From NCBI GenBank assembly GCA_947579605.1, contig OX388329.1, forward strand, positions 124,001 to 188,000: a stretch of DNA of 64,000 nt. Reading direction: 5' to 3'. Source of the DNA: Athripsodes cinereus. Its lineage: Eukaryota > Arthropoda > Insecta > Trichoptera > Leptoceridae. Shown here one piece after another: positions 11,801 through 25,827 of the stretch. The notes beneath the pieces are model-generated. The model was not told the origin of the DNA and searched no databases. It saw only the letters and a program-made list of their open reading frames with translations. Position numbers and translations under genes: made by a program. Numbering within the stretch: position 1 is the stretch's first letter; each line of letters opens with the position of its first letter.

Positions 11801-14800
11801 TTCAGTCAGCTAATTTAACGTCTAGTTACACCTTGAGTATTATGCTTTAAGTCTAAGATCTATTTAGCACCAAAATAGCTATATGTCATAATAATAATCT
11901 GCTCTATGCGTGCCAAAATCATGCATAAATAAGCACGTATTACCAAACGGATTCAATGTAGGATATACCAAAAACTTATTTTAAATAGAATCTGCAATCC
12001 AATCTACTGATGTTGGTGTGATATGTATTATCAATAACAATTATTTATTTTTCAGGTACTGATTTTAAAGTAACGAATACTCATAAAACCATAATAAAGT
12101 AAAGATTAATAACCAATAACCAATTTTCTGGCAACATTTATTTTCTAGCAACCCAGGGAGGCGTTCAAACAGTCACCGAGTGATCACTCGACGACGCTCT
12201 ATCCGTTCACGCGCCCGGAGCGAGTCACCCGACGACTCGCACTGTTGCGTTCAGGCATGTCGTCGGGTGATCTACCGAAATCATAGCAAGATGATTATCA
12301 CTCTGACAGTTACCTTGACGTTTGAGTGATGACGGTTGCCAAAACAATTGCGAAGTTAATCGTAATTATGGTGTATTCTTGTCTTATATAATTACTACTA
12401 CTACTATACTATACCCTCACGCCATGTCCCAGGAGGGGTAGGCAGAGAGAACGGAACGCCATATAGATCTATCCTTACATACTTCTTTCGCTTCCTCTAC
12501 ATTCATCCAGTTTCTCATACATGCACGCTGATTTCTCTTACTCAGCACGCGTCCGTCCTTAAGAATTTGGTCCACGTGATCAAGCCACGTGGCTCTTGGA
12601 CGTCCGCGCTTTCTCACACCCCTTCTTTCAGATAAATACATCCTCTTCGTCATCCTTTCATCTTGCATTCGCTCAACATGTCCAAACCATCTCAACTTGT
12701 TTACACGCATTCTGTTCACAACACTCCTCTCACATCCGCTCATTCTCCTGATATCCTCATTCTTCACTCTATCTCGCAACGTTTTACCAACCATTCTTCT
12801 CAGTGAACCCATCTCTACAGCATTTATTCCACTCTCATCCTTTTTCAACCACGTCCAAGTTTCGCTTGCAAACATAAGTGTCGGTATATAATTTTTCAAA
12901 ACAGAAAATCATATTTTTTTAGTTCAAGAAGTGAAATGAAAGAGAAATTAAAATAGTTAGTGCAGATTTTAGTGAATAATTTATTTTTTACGGTTTGTTT
13001 AAATATGCATTATCCTAAAAACATTCTTAAAGCAAAGCCAATTTAACTATTCAAATTAAAAACGTAATCAAGTAAAGCATGACGCACTACCGCGAATGAA
13101 TCTTACGAAAATGGCGCCAGTACGATGACATTTGGGATGTGAGCGCCCTTGAGGTGGATTTTTTTTCACAAAACGGCGCTTTACAAATCATCCAAATAAT
13201 AATATAAAAACGCTCAAAGTTGTTCACGATTATCCGGGGTGCCATTCACCACTCATTGCAACTTCATGGTCGCTCAGGTCACTGAACATCGAGCGATATT
13301 TATGTTACCCTGAACGCCTCCCAGATAAAGCGTTGGATTTTGACATTTGTGGCACTTATATGACAGTTTTGAGATGTTTGCATTTAGAACGTATAATATT
13401 CTATAATTATTTTGAATTTAGAATACCCCAGTGAAATTTAAAAATACCGCAAACCAAACAATAATAATTTTATTATGTGAAATTACAAATCGCGGTCATA
13501 ATTCTTTATTTGAAATGTAATTATATTCCTAAAATAGATGTTACACAAATGACGTTTTATATTTAGCTACAATTTTATTTTTGGAGTGAGACATTGCCTT
13601 AAAACGGAATTATAAAGCTGGTATGCAATTCTAACAATTTACTTTATCAATAGCCAATATCTTAATATCTAAACTTTGAAAATCTCATGTTTTTAGATGC
13701 TTGTTTTGAATAAATGAAATACTTCTAATGAAACAAATAGATGGAGGCATAATATGTGGTAATATATTACAAAAGTGCCTACTTAAATTATCACCGTATT
13801 ATGTTAAATGCAAGTTTACTTATGTTATCTATGGGTTAATTAAAAATGAGAAAAATGAGGCACATGAGATGATTAAAAATGATATATTTCATGCCATTGT
13901 ATTTGAGTTGGATCCCAGTTTTTGATAAAACAGATAACTATATTTTGAAATAAAAAGGAACTCTGAATATCTTACAATAAAATAAAAACATGTATTAATA
14001 GTATCGTTGTCGATATATAAGATTTTTTTAGATTTTGGAGTTTAGCATACTTCGACAATAGAACATTGAAGTATCACTGAATTAATAATTCTATGTTTTT
14101 GATATAACAGATAACTATATTTTGAAAAACTCTAAACATCTTACAATAAAATAAGAAGACGTATTAATAGTATCGTTGTAGATATATAAGATTTTTTAAG
14201 ATTTTGAAGTTTAGCATACTTCGACAAAAGAACATTGAAATATCACTGAATTAATAATTCTATGTTTTTGATATTACAGATAACTATATTTTGAAAAACA
14301 CTAAACATCTTACAATAAGATAAGAACATACAAATCACAAAACAAACAAACAAACAAATGAACCAATGTACCAACCTAAATATTAATGTATTGGATTCTA
14401 TGTCATTCATGTCGGCCAATATGAAATTAGCTCAAGATGTCAAAAATATGCAATTTTAACTCGCATAATTCAGGAGTTTTTATCATAACCAAACACAATA
14501 ATTTATAACCAAAATAATCCCCAAATGTTTAGTTTCAGTACTGATGTATTTCTCGTTACATCCATTGTGAAATTAATTCAGTACACTGAAAAATGTTCGA
14601 CCATGAATATTGCTACTTACAAAAACTTTCATAGATTTTTCCATACAAATTTTATTATTATAATTTCTTTATCAATACGTAAGATATTTTAAATGTTTTT
14701 GGCCTTGAACGTGCCCAGGAGATGAGACCTCGTATAGAGTGTATTATTTTACTTCTGTCTTTCCTTATTTCAGAGTCCATTGAGGACATACGAACTAACG

Positions 14801-17800
14801 AACGCTTTAGAATATTTATGTGTGGATGATACATTTCATTTGATATGATAAATCTTTCTAAATTCTCTGTGTTTGATATAACAGATAACTATATTTAGAA
14901 ATAAGAAGAAACTAAGAATATCCTACAATAAAATAAGAACACATATTGTCGATTGTTGTAGATAATATGAGATTTTTGTGATTTTACAAAACATCAACAA
15001 AAGATTGTTGATACATCATGATTTATAAATTCATTCTTTATAAAAGAATACTTATTAAATGTTTTCAGCTCGCATACTGGATGAGACATATCGTAAAGAG
15101 GACATAAAAGTCAAAAAACAAACAAACTAATGAACCGATGTACCAACCAAAATATTAATGTATTGGATTCTATGTCATTCATGTCGGCCATTATGAAATT
15201 AGCCCAAGATGTCAAAAATATGCAATTTTAACTCGCATAATTCAGGAGTTTTTATCATAACCAAACACAATAATTTATAACCAAAATAATCCCCATATGT
15301 TTAGTTTCAGTACTGATGTATTTCTCGTTACATCCATTGTGAAATTAATTCAGTACACTGAAAAATGTTCGACTATGAATATTGCTACTTACAAAAACTT
15401 TCATAGATTTATCCATACAAATTTTATTATTATAATATCTTTATCAATACATAAGATATTTTAAATGTTTTTGGCCTTGAACGTGCCCAGGATATGAGAC
15501 CTCGTATAGAGTGTATTATTTTACTTCTGTCTTTCCTTATTTCAGAGTCCATTAAGGACATACGAACATACATACGAACGCATTAGAATATTTATGTGTG
15601 GATTGTCGAGAGTTTTATTAACTTGTTTTTTTTTTAACATACATACGTAGACAATTCACACAGATCGAGCTAGTCCCAAACTAAGATGAATCTTGTATTA
15701 TGGGTACTAACGCGACGATACACACATATACAATGCACTACACACATATACATGTTACACCCAGACCCAAGACAATTTGAAAAAGGTCATTCCTCACTTT
15801 GCCCTGGCCGGGAATCGAACCCGGAACCTCGTGACTCAAAGGCAAGAGCGTTACCTCCGCGCCACACCGGCCGACAATTTGTTTTGTTTGTAATTAATGT
15901 ATTTTTTTTTTATTCTTTTACGAAAATGTGTCAAACTAAAAACAACATGACCGCATGGCAGTGAAAGCATAGGATAAACATGGTTTAAAACACAAAAGAT
16001 ACATGTCAACTATTTAGGTAAAATGGGTTAATATAATATGTACAAGATCGATTGCAACGTCTTCTATGTCCTGATTAAATATTTACAAGTAATACTTATT
16101 TGTAAATTCTCACCTGTTGGAAATGTTGTTATCTGAAATTGAAATTGTATTTATGAAAGTGGTTTGTTGATGGGAATAAATAATTGGAAATGTGTGTGTT
16201 TGTTTTTTTCATTTTTTAAAAAAAAAATCTATTGTTTTTCATTGTTTTTTTGCGTGGTTGTGTTTCATTTTGTGTGTGTTGGGATCATATCTTCCCGATA
16301 TGGACTTGTCTGGTGGGAAGATACAATATATCTTATCCATGTAATATGAATTTGTATTGTATGTAGTTACCTAATTGAATATAATGTTTGTAATTACATA
16401 TAATAAATAGCAAAAAATTAACATAAATCAAATGTTACACGTTCTAATTAACATTTTTATGTACACTAGATGTAACCTGTCACAGAAATATTTGAAAATG
16501 CATTTGTATCGACATTCTTGATTATTAAAAAGCACATGTCCACCAAGGACATCTTCTGAATTAATTTAAAAGTAGTTAATTAATTAATAGATTTAAAATA
16601 AAACGCTGTATTACTTTCACTATGAACAGCGTTTTATTTTAAATCTATTTTAATTCTATTAAAACGAACTTATTCCAAGTACTATACAATCATTAATTAA
16701 TTAAGAATGTTAAACTTTCAAAACCTATTTTCTCTAAACTGTCATAATGTATAATAAATTATTATAGTAGATAGGTACCTATGCGCTATCAGAATCAAAT
16801 AGTAAACAACTTGAAATAAAAAAAGTATTTTTAATGTATGTACCTATGTATGTATGTATATTGGATGATTTATTTGGCGCCGTTTAATTGAGCACCCATC
16901 TCAAGGGCTCGGGAAACTATGTTGGAAGAGCAATGTCTTCAATTTGCTCCTGAACATTTTCATCGGCTGGGTCCTGCGACGCCAAAAGCCTTATCATAGA
17001 AGCAGAAATTGTTTGTTTCTGTTTTCGTCCAGCATATTATATTGTGTGGATGTCTTAGCTGAGCGTTGAGGTGTAGGTACTTGTAGAAGTTTAATCATAC
17101 CTACTATAAAATTGTTTGAGGAAATGCGAAAAAGTATCAAGGACGGCCATGTGTTTAATGAGATAAATTGACGTACGTTTATCAAAAACTCTATGAATTT
17201 ATTTATTAGCAATAATTATATATAATAAGCATAAATACATACACAAACATGGACAAAGAAAAAAATCATATACCTACAAACATAATATGTAGAATTTAGG
17301 AGATGTATGAAAAGAAATTTCTATATGGCGTTTCGTTTTCTCTGCCTACCCCACTTGGGACGTGAGGGTTGTGGCATATTTTTCCTCCTGCCTCGGCTAG
17401 CTCATCGCAGACACTTTCAGTGGTCGTGGGCTGGTTGATTGGGGCACACAGGCAGAAAAGTATACTAATTGTTCGATTTATAAATAAGTTTCCTTTATTG
17501 GATCCTCGTCACATACATTAGACAATTGGGCAGCCTCTATTGAATGCTATCCACAATATCAAACCATCCGATCTTTCCAGCAAGGGTGCCAGGTGCTCAC
17601 GGCCCCCTACTGCGCGATTGCCCCTAAAACAAATGTCGATTTGGACGAGCAGACAGCCAGTCCAGCTCAATTGGCGACCCGGGGACTAGAACCGCCTCAC
17701 GATGACTGCGGTTATGTGCGAATGTCTAGTGTCGCGCCGGATCTACAATTACATAATTTTCACTGCTTTTTATCAATCTGCAACTGTCTCCATCCTCTTA

Positions 17801-20800
17801 TAGGTTGTATCGGACCTGATGTCTTATTTCTTAGACATTCGTTGATTAATTCCGGTCACCACGAGGTGACACCGATTAAAATTAACGAACTGAAGACATA
17901 TATCTTCCAACTATCCCGGAGTCCTTTAATGAAGTGAACAATTCACATGTTTTTCGCGAGTCGATACTTTTTTTGTTCAATCTTGTAACAATTACCCGTT
18001 TGTTTTTTGATGATTTTGTCGAAATGTGGCTGACAAGAAAAAAACTAACCCCGAATAATAATATCACGCTACAGGGTATAGATAGATAAATAGATAAAAT
18101 TTGAGCTCGTACATAATAATATGTATGTGTAAGTTCCATACATACAAAATAGTACCTTGTGTTTTTTTGAGATTAAGTTCGTTAAAGTTAAGTTTGAATC
18201 TATTTTTTCAACTCACTTCAAAAAGCAATTTCAAATTTTCTTCTCATAAAAAACATATTGCAATTACCTAAATAATAAAAGTTTATGTAAATGTTAGTCC
18301 AGTCCATTAGTAGTCTTGATGTATACCTACCTATATGTGTGTACGTATGTATGTTGGTCTGCTTACGTTTGTAGCATCCGCTAAAGGAGTCAACCTCACA
18401 TAACGCGAGCAGTATAGGTGCCTAACTACATTCAGTTTTATGTTTACATAGGCAGGTAGGTTAATTATTATGTTGGTAGGTAGGTACATAGGTACATATT
18501 AATATTATAATTATGACTGTGTTTACTCGCCATGCCAAATAATTAGTATGATTCATAATGTTTTGTTCTAATAAATAATATTTATTTTCTGATCCAAATA
18601 TTATCACTTATATTGTTCAATGTCATTTACATTATGTATATGTAATAAATATATAGTACGCACATACACACACGCACACACACACACATGAGTAAATATT
18701 TTATTTAACAATAAGTTAATGTACTTATGTAATTATGTATACTGTGTGGAGAACTGCTAGATTACTCTACAGTTTTCTCTCAGATGTTTGTGAACAACTG
18801 AAGAAAAAAAATCTATCCTTCAGTCACTTTTCCTTCTAGTTAGTGACCGCCCACGGCGTTCTGAGAGGAAACTTTTTGATTTTAAGCTTTCGGAATTTCG
18901 AAGAGATGAGAAAATTGTACGCCGACCACATTTTTTAGGTGTGTCTGGTCATGACGGATGCTAGGGATCTGATGTTTGAAGAAATGAGTGAAAGGACCTC
19001 CAATGGAACCCTTCCCAAAGGGTTAATGGTGGGAACTTCTCCCCCTTTCCTCTTGGAGAAGAGTAGTATTGGTTGAATATTTTTCACACACTATTTACTA
19101 TAGTGTTTGTGAGCACGAGGCTCACTGTCCTAATTGGTAGTATCCTGGTTAATAAGTTAACTCTAGCTTTGTCATTTCTAAGCCTCATCTCATGAAAGTA
19201 TCTTGTGTTAGATTTACATATACGACATCACGTGGACATCAAAATAAAAACAAAAGAGCACTGTTATATACATGCGTACCTACGTGGTAAACTTATTTAT
19301 TATAGCTACATGTTATACCTTGTGGAAGTCGCATATACCTAGTTATAGAAATAATAAAATAATAGATACCTACGTGGCAATGGCGTATCTAGAGTTTTCA
19401 TACTCGGTAAATCCGTTCTCAATATAAGGGAATTAATATAAACAGTGTTGTTTTTTATACCCTAATCCCAGGTAGGTACATACCTACATCTCTTTAAATA
19501 AAAAATGTACCTGTCTATATTTATATAGTTTAAAACGGCTGTGTGTTGAATTATTATAAATTTGACAGCAATATTATTTTTAAGTATTCAAATTTCATGA
19601 TTTTTGTCTTTTTTTATTTTTACAAAAAAAATGTAAGTGTATTATGTTACTGTTTGCTAGCAACGTGTTCGTCATACGCATTGTTTGTTTATTAATGAGA
19701 TTTGTAATGTTGATATTTATTAAATCTGAAAAAACTCACATGAAGACCTGATTGTAGGCTTGTATGGAAGACACGCCACTGGTAAGTACTTTCAATGCAT
19801 AAACAAAAGACTCAACTTTCAGTGCAGAGGTTGATTGTCTAAAAATTGCTTGTTCCACTGTAAATCATCTACATATTACTGAACTACCTACGTGACTACA
19901 AATCCGTATTACAAAAAGGAATTCAAATGCACGTATACATACGAGTAAGACATAATTATGTAAGTAGAATAGTTGATATCGGGTTAGTTGGAAGACATCG
20001 CATTTTAGCGATAAACTCGCCCTCTGTACATTGAATTGTATAAATGATATTTTCTATGTTAATTTGTATTATTTGAATAAATTAAAATAAATAAATAGAT
20101 ATATGAAAACTTTGTTGTGCAGATGACGTGTCTGTCTGTTGTGTACCTAATACGAGTATTCTTAATATCTTCACACACGCTGGTGTAATAAATTTAGTAA
20201 ATTTGTTAAACTGTTTGAATTATTAGCATCATTTTCTCTAATTGACTTAATAAAAATATCTAATTCTCTATCCTGTAAATGTTGTATGTCTTGCTATTGA
20301 AACATCTTAACATCTATCTATAAAATAAATTAATAAACATATGTATAATATATCATACAAGCACTTTCGTAAGTGTTTCAGTTTACACGAATTTGAATCA
20401 TAGATTTTTGGTGCTCAGTGTGTAGGCATAATGATGATGACAGATAACAACAAAAATCTGTGATTCAATTAATAACACTAATAATTTAAGAAAACATCCG
20501 AATTTTCTAATATTTATCTCCCACCCAATCGCAGATTTACATGCCAAATGTTGGACATGCGGGACATTTTTGGCGTTATTTGGGATTATCATTTTAATGA
20601 CTATTGGAATGCAGGACCACGACACGACCGCCATTGCGGGACGGTTGGTTACCCTTATTATAATATTATAATATATGTAGGTACCTACTTATCTACGTAC
20701 AGACTTTTGTAATTTGTGCCAACATTTAATTCTATACCTACTAATAATAAAATAATATGAATGAATGTACGTAGTTGTATGTAATGTAAATGCAGCTAAC

Positions 20801-23800
20801 ATCCGTAATAACTTGGGTAAAACTCGTGTTTTGTAACTAAAAGTTGCGTAGCGAAGAAAGAACAATAATAATATGGGACGAATATTATGTATGTGTGTGT
20901 GTTTGGCAGAGGAACTTATTAGAATGATAATAGATAATATGATGTTAAGGAATGTGTATGTACCTATAAATACATTATTTCTATGTACCTACATACATAT
21001 TGTATGGTAAAGTATGTACATTTTATGTAAGTGAGAAGAGTGCAGAGCATAACTTTAGTCGTAGTTATAGAGGTAATATTAAAATAAATTAAACAAGTCG
21101 AAACATCTTATATTCGAGAAATCGCCATTTTGTAGTTTTGCTTTATTTATATTATGTCTTGAAAACACAACAAAGAAGTGAAATATACCATACAATAATC
21201 GCACTGTTAGAGGCATCATGTTGTCTTTGTTCCGCTCAATTGTTAAATGATTCCAAATATTTATTTGTGGAATTGAAAACTGGTACATTAATTTTCATTA
21301 ACTAAATTTTTATATAAATATAGGGAACTGTGTATTTTTAATAGTTATTTGTTTGCGGAATTGATAGAGCGGAGTCAATTTTATGAATTACCAATTAAGT
21401 CAAAATTTTCGAAAATTTCGACTTGTTGATGTGTGGAACTGGACAATCGATATGTTGGTAGTAGTTTTAGTAATGTTGTAAGGACATAATAGCCTACATG
21501 TATAGATAAATAGACATATTATGTACTTACATATAATCGATATGTTGGTAGTAGTTTTAGTAATGTTGTAAGGACATAATAGCCTACATGTATAGATAAA
21601 TAGACATATTATGTACTTACATATAATCGATATGTTGGTAGTAGTTTTAGTAATGTTGTAAGGACATAATAGCCTACATGTATAGATAAATAGACATATT
21701 ATGTACTTACATATAATCGATATGTTGGTAGTAGTTTTAGTAATGTTGTAAGGACATAATAGCCTACATGTATAGATAAATAGACATATTATGTACTTAC
21801 ATATAATCGATATGTTGGTAGTAGTTTTAGTAATGTTGTAAGGACATAATAGCCTACATGTATAGATAAATAGACATATTATGTACTTACATATAATCGA
21901 TATGTTGGTAGTAGTTTTAGTAATGTTGTAAGGAAATAATAGCCTACATGTATAGATAAATAGACATATTATGTACTTACATATAAAGTCGATATTTTCA
22001 ACCAACGGTTCTTAGTGAAAGTTATTGTTAAATGATTATAAATGAAACACTTATTTAGTAACTTTATATTAAGCAGATTTACATTTCAATTTTAAGTATA
22101 TTAACTTTCAGAGGAAGGCTACCTCTTTGAAAAATAATACAAACCTCTGATATGGGTTTTGTGGTATCCCAGGTATCGTCAAAAGCAAATGCTGTAGATC
22201 ACCCACAACGGTAGGTACCTACTCTATTTCAATCTTTTTTCCCCGCTGTCTTAATCACCACTATTGTATCGCTATCCAATAGCAAACTGTTTATTTATTT
22301 TTATTTTATTTATTTATATACATACATACAGTTTACACACCAAGAAGTCAATAATACATACATTACGACTAAAAATACATATAGAAAGGTATTATACCTC
22401 ATGAGGACAAGTCCTGTGTAGAGGTATTACACAAAAACAAGATATAATACTTACTATAACACAGACTCCAGAAAAAGATACCTACAGTTTCAAATGTTGA
22501 ACAGTAATTACATAAAAAAAAAATACCAAATAAAACACAATATTAGCTTACTTAAGAATGTGGAATAGCGTTTTCCGTGCCCAATCTCTTCCCTTATAAA
22601 TCAACCATTGTTTGACCCTTTTTTTAAATCTCCAAATATTATGAATTTCTTTCAACCTGTCATCTAACACATTATACATCACAGTTTACATCGCCGGTAC
22701 CACTCTGAGACCACGCACTCGAGATCTAGTTATCCTTGGGCTGTTTATTCCAGGACTTTCACACAATGAAGAGTGACATCTCAAAAGTTATATAAAGATA
22801 TATAAAGTCGTCTCACATCCAGTATACCATAAAAACGGAAGATAGGCTCAGATGGTTCCATGAAGCCAGCTCCATGCATTACTCTTAATACAGCTTTCTG
22901 AGCCTCTGCTGCACCTCCCCATGCCTCGATTCCGTATTCTAGCAGAGAATGACACATAGCATAATATACTGACCTCATCTTATTTCCACGAATAATACCT
23001 ACCTCTTAGATTATAAAAAAAGTAAATAAGCTTCCTAATTCTTTTTGTCAACCTTTCCAAATATTGGTCCCATCTAAGATGTTGGTCAGTGTCCAAACCC
23101 AAATATTTGATATAACTAATCTTTCTCACGTTATGGAATCTACAATCACCTCTGTCACAATCACCTGCATGAAGCTTAAGACGAAGGTCATTTTCCGGTT
23201 GTCCTGCCATTCTAAAAGAGAAAGCAATAATTTTTGTTTTGTCAGGATTAAGGGTTAACTGTAAATAGGTATTTGTCACTGACATGTATTTTCTTTACTT
23301 TACGTTAGGCTGATGAATGATGATGAGAGCGGAAGCTCTTGAAGGCGCCGGCTCACGACCTATAAAGTCACTGTCGATGTACTAAATAAGTAGGTATTTC
23401 ATTTATAATAATATTTATGGTACGTAGGTACCTGACCAGCGTAGTTACTCATCACTCGAATAAAAATATTATGACCCGCTATACTACATATGTAAGTAAT
23501 ATAATGAAATGTACATATGTATGTATGTAGGTAGGTAGGTACTACGAGTTTATTACGTCACCTGGAGCGGCAGCAATCACGTGTGTGTTGTTTATTTGTT
23601 CCAGGACTCCTCGTTGCAAGACAAAGTGGCGAGGTTCAACAATGTAGCGGCACAGCACAAACAGGGACAATCTCTGAATCCCTTCTCAGATGGTTTCGGA
23701 GGCAAAAATAATTTACTTAAACCCAAATTTGGATCAGATGAATACGGAAAGTAAGTCGTTATTTGATATTTATTTATTTATTTAATTCTTCACTGTACAT

Positions 23801-25794
23801 TTAGTTATTTATTTATTTATTATCAATATAAATTCTTTTATTTAAATCTGACAACCTTATGGGCTTCAAACTTAATATGAATTTTTAATTTGTGTGCACT
23901 TATAAATAGGACGATATATTGATAGGTACCATTTTTTGTTTGCATTGTTTGTTTTTTATGCATATAGATATATTGTCTGTAGTGTGTTGTTGATGTGAAA
24001 TAAATAAATAAACGGCTTTCGCCTTTACAAATATGCTAAACAAAAAAAAATACAATAAAAGCATAATACTCATACAAAACACAAAGGTATACAAAATGAT
24101 GCATAAAATTAAATTAACAACCAACACAGATTAATGGAGTCATGTTAATCAAATAAAATAATTGGTTAGAATATTACCTACAAATCAAAATAGCATCATT
24201 TAAATCAAAAAAATCCATTCTATTTTTCTCAAGGCCATCCACTCGTTTGCGAGTGATTTAGGCCAATATGGAACAACGAGTTTTTAACAATGATACATGT
24301 ATTCAAAAAAAAAATAATGAGGTGTTTCACAGGAAAATGAACCTTAATATAAAGACGTAAATCAAAATAGGATCATTAAAATATCAGTTATACAATTCAA
24401 TGTACAGGAATATTCGACAATATTGATTATTTATTCTTTCTTGTTTTCTGTGTTATTTTCAAAAATGATTTACTTTTAGACCCGCCCCAGGTTCCCTGAC
24501 GGAGCAGAGGGGGGTCAAAGCCTTCTCACACGTCTGCAAAGAAATGCTGGAGTTGTGTGACGTCATCAACCAACATGGCGAAACTGTTGACGAGAATATC
24601 AAAGGCATCACATTCGGATATTTATTTGAGGTAGGTACCTACTTACTTACTTACATAATACATCATATTGCTAGCCGCTTTAACTTTCTCATCTCTGATG
24701 TCTTTGCAATGGAAACAATGTATTGTGAGAGTTTAACGCACAGCCCGTCACAGAACCCTATTTTGTACGAAACATACCTATAGTATTATTATTTGTAACT
24801 TATTTTTATATATTAGATGTATGTCTGATTCGCCTATTAGTTAAAAACTCCTTTATAAATGGAATTTTCATTAGTCTCATTTATATCTGTTTTGTGTTAT
24901 GAGTATAGCGGGACTTCACAAGTGTATAATGTAGATATTGTAAAATTGATTGTTATTATATTTACTGTGTTCCTTAAGAATAATTAATAAATAAATGAAT
25001 AAATAGCTAACGACACATTTTGCTTATAAACAAAAACACACACCATAAGCTCCATCCACACAGAGGTAATTTTTTTGTTCGTTTTAATTTGAAATATTAA
25101 TTAATTTGATTTCAGATTTACACTCGAATCAATGACAAGCTGGTTGGTTTGCTACTCAGAGCGAGGAAACATCAATTTATTGCATTTGAAGGCGAATGCT
25201 TATTTCAGGTATCATTCAGATTGTGAATAAATGATTAAATATAATAAAACAAACAAACAAACATACATAGACACCTAAGTATAATAGAAGCCACATATAA
25301 CTATAGATAAAAGCGAAAATACAGCCCAGCGAATGTAATTCTATTATGTTATGTTATGTTTACCTACATACCTGAAGTTTAATCGATATTTTCAAAATTA
25401 TATATTTGCTTGGACTGCTTGCGTTTTCTAATGAATCCTATTTGCGACATTGAAATAATTATAATTCAATTGTTCATTTCAAAATATACCTTTGTGCATT
25501 ATAATTTTATGCAATATGTATTTGAACTTTCAAAATCCTGTAAAGCTCGTGGTCGTGACGTAAAATAATTACTTTTATAGAATGTGCGATATACTAATCA
25601 TTCACTGTTTCGGTGTTGAGGTAGTAAACTTCATAATATATTATTTTCTACTATATTAAGTCATTTTTGTTGAAAAAGACGTCTTTCGTCAAACAATAAC
25701 ATTGTCAATTGATCAGATTTACAACGTGCTGTGTCCATTCATATCATCTTAACAAAGGTATGTAGTTAGGTATAGATTCTATTTAGTTTCAATG

Positions 25795-25827
<33 letters not shown>

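Noticed and set aside
12589..12891. + strand frame opposite the LINE tail
   Set aside because: Shadow of the minus-strand LINE protein, whose motifs are clear.
13924..15604. CRISPR-like repeat array
   Set aside because: Repeats are long, few and tandem, without uniform spacers, and the genome is eukaryotic.
15800..15876. tRNA gene
   Set aside because: A and B boxes are present, but the cloverleaf is degraded and the sequence recurs with a SINE body at three loci.
15686..15964. 92-codon + strand frame
   Set aside because: Antisense reading of a tRNA-derived SINE.
17593..17937. 114-codon frame as a host gene
   Set aside because: No domain, no splice context, and it follows a LINE tail motif.
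21400..22005. 201-codon minus-strand frame with hydrophobic repeats
   Set aside because: It is the translation of a 90-bp minisatellite; the period is a multiple of three, so the absence of stops is expected.
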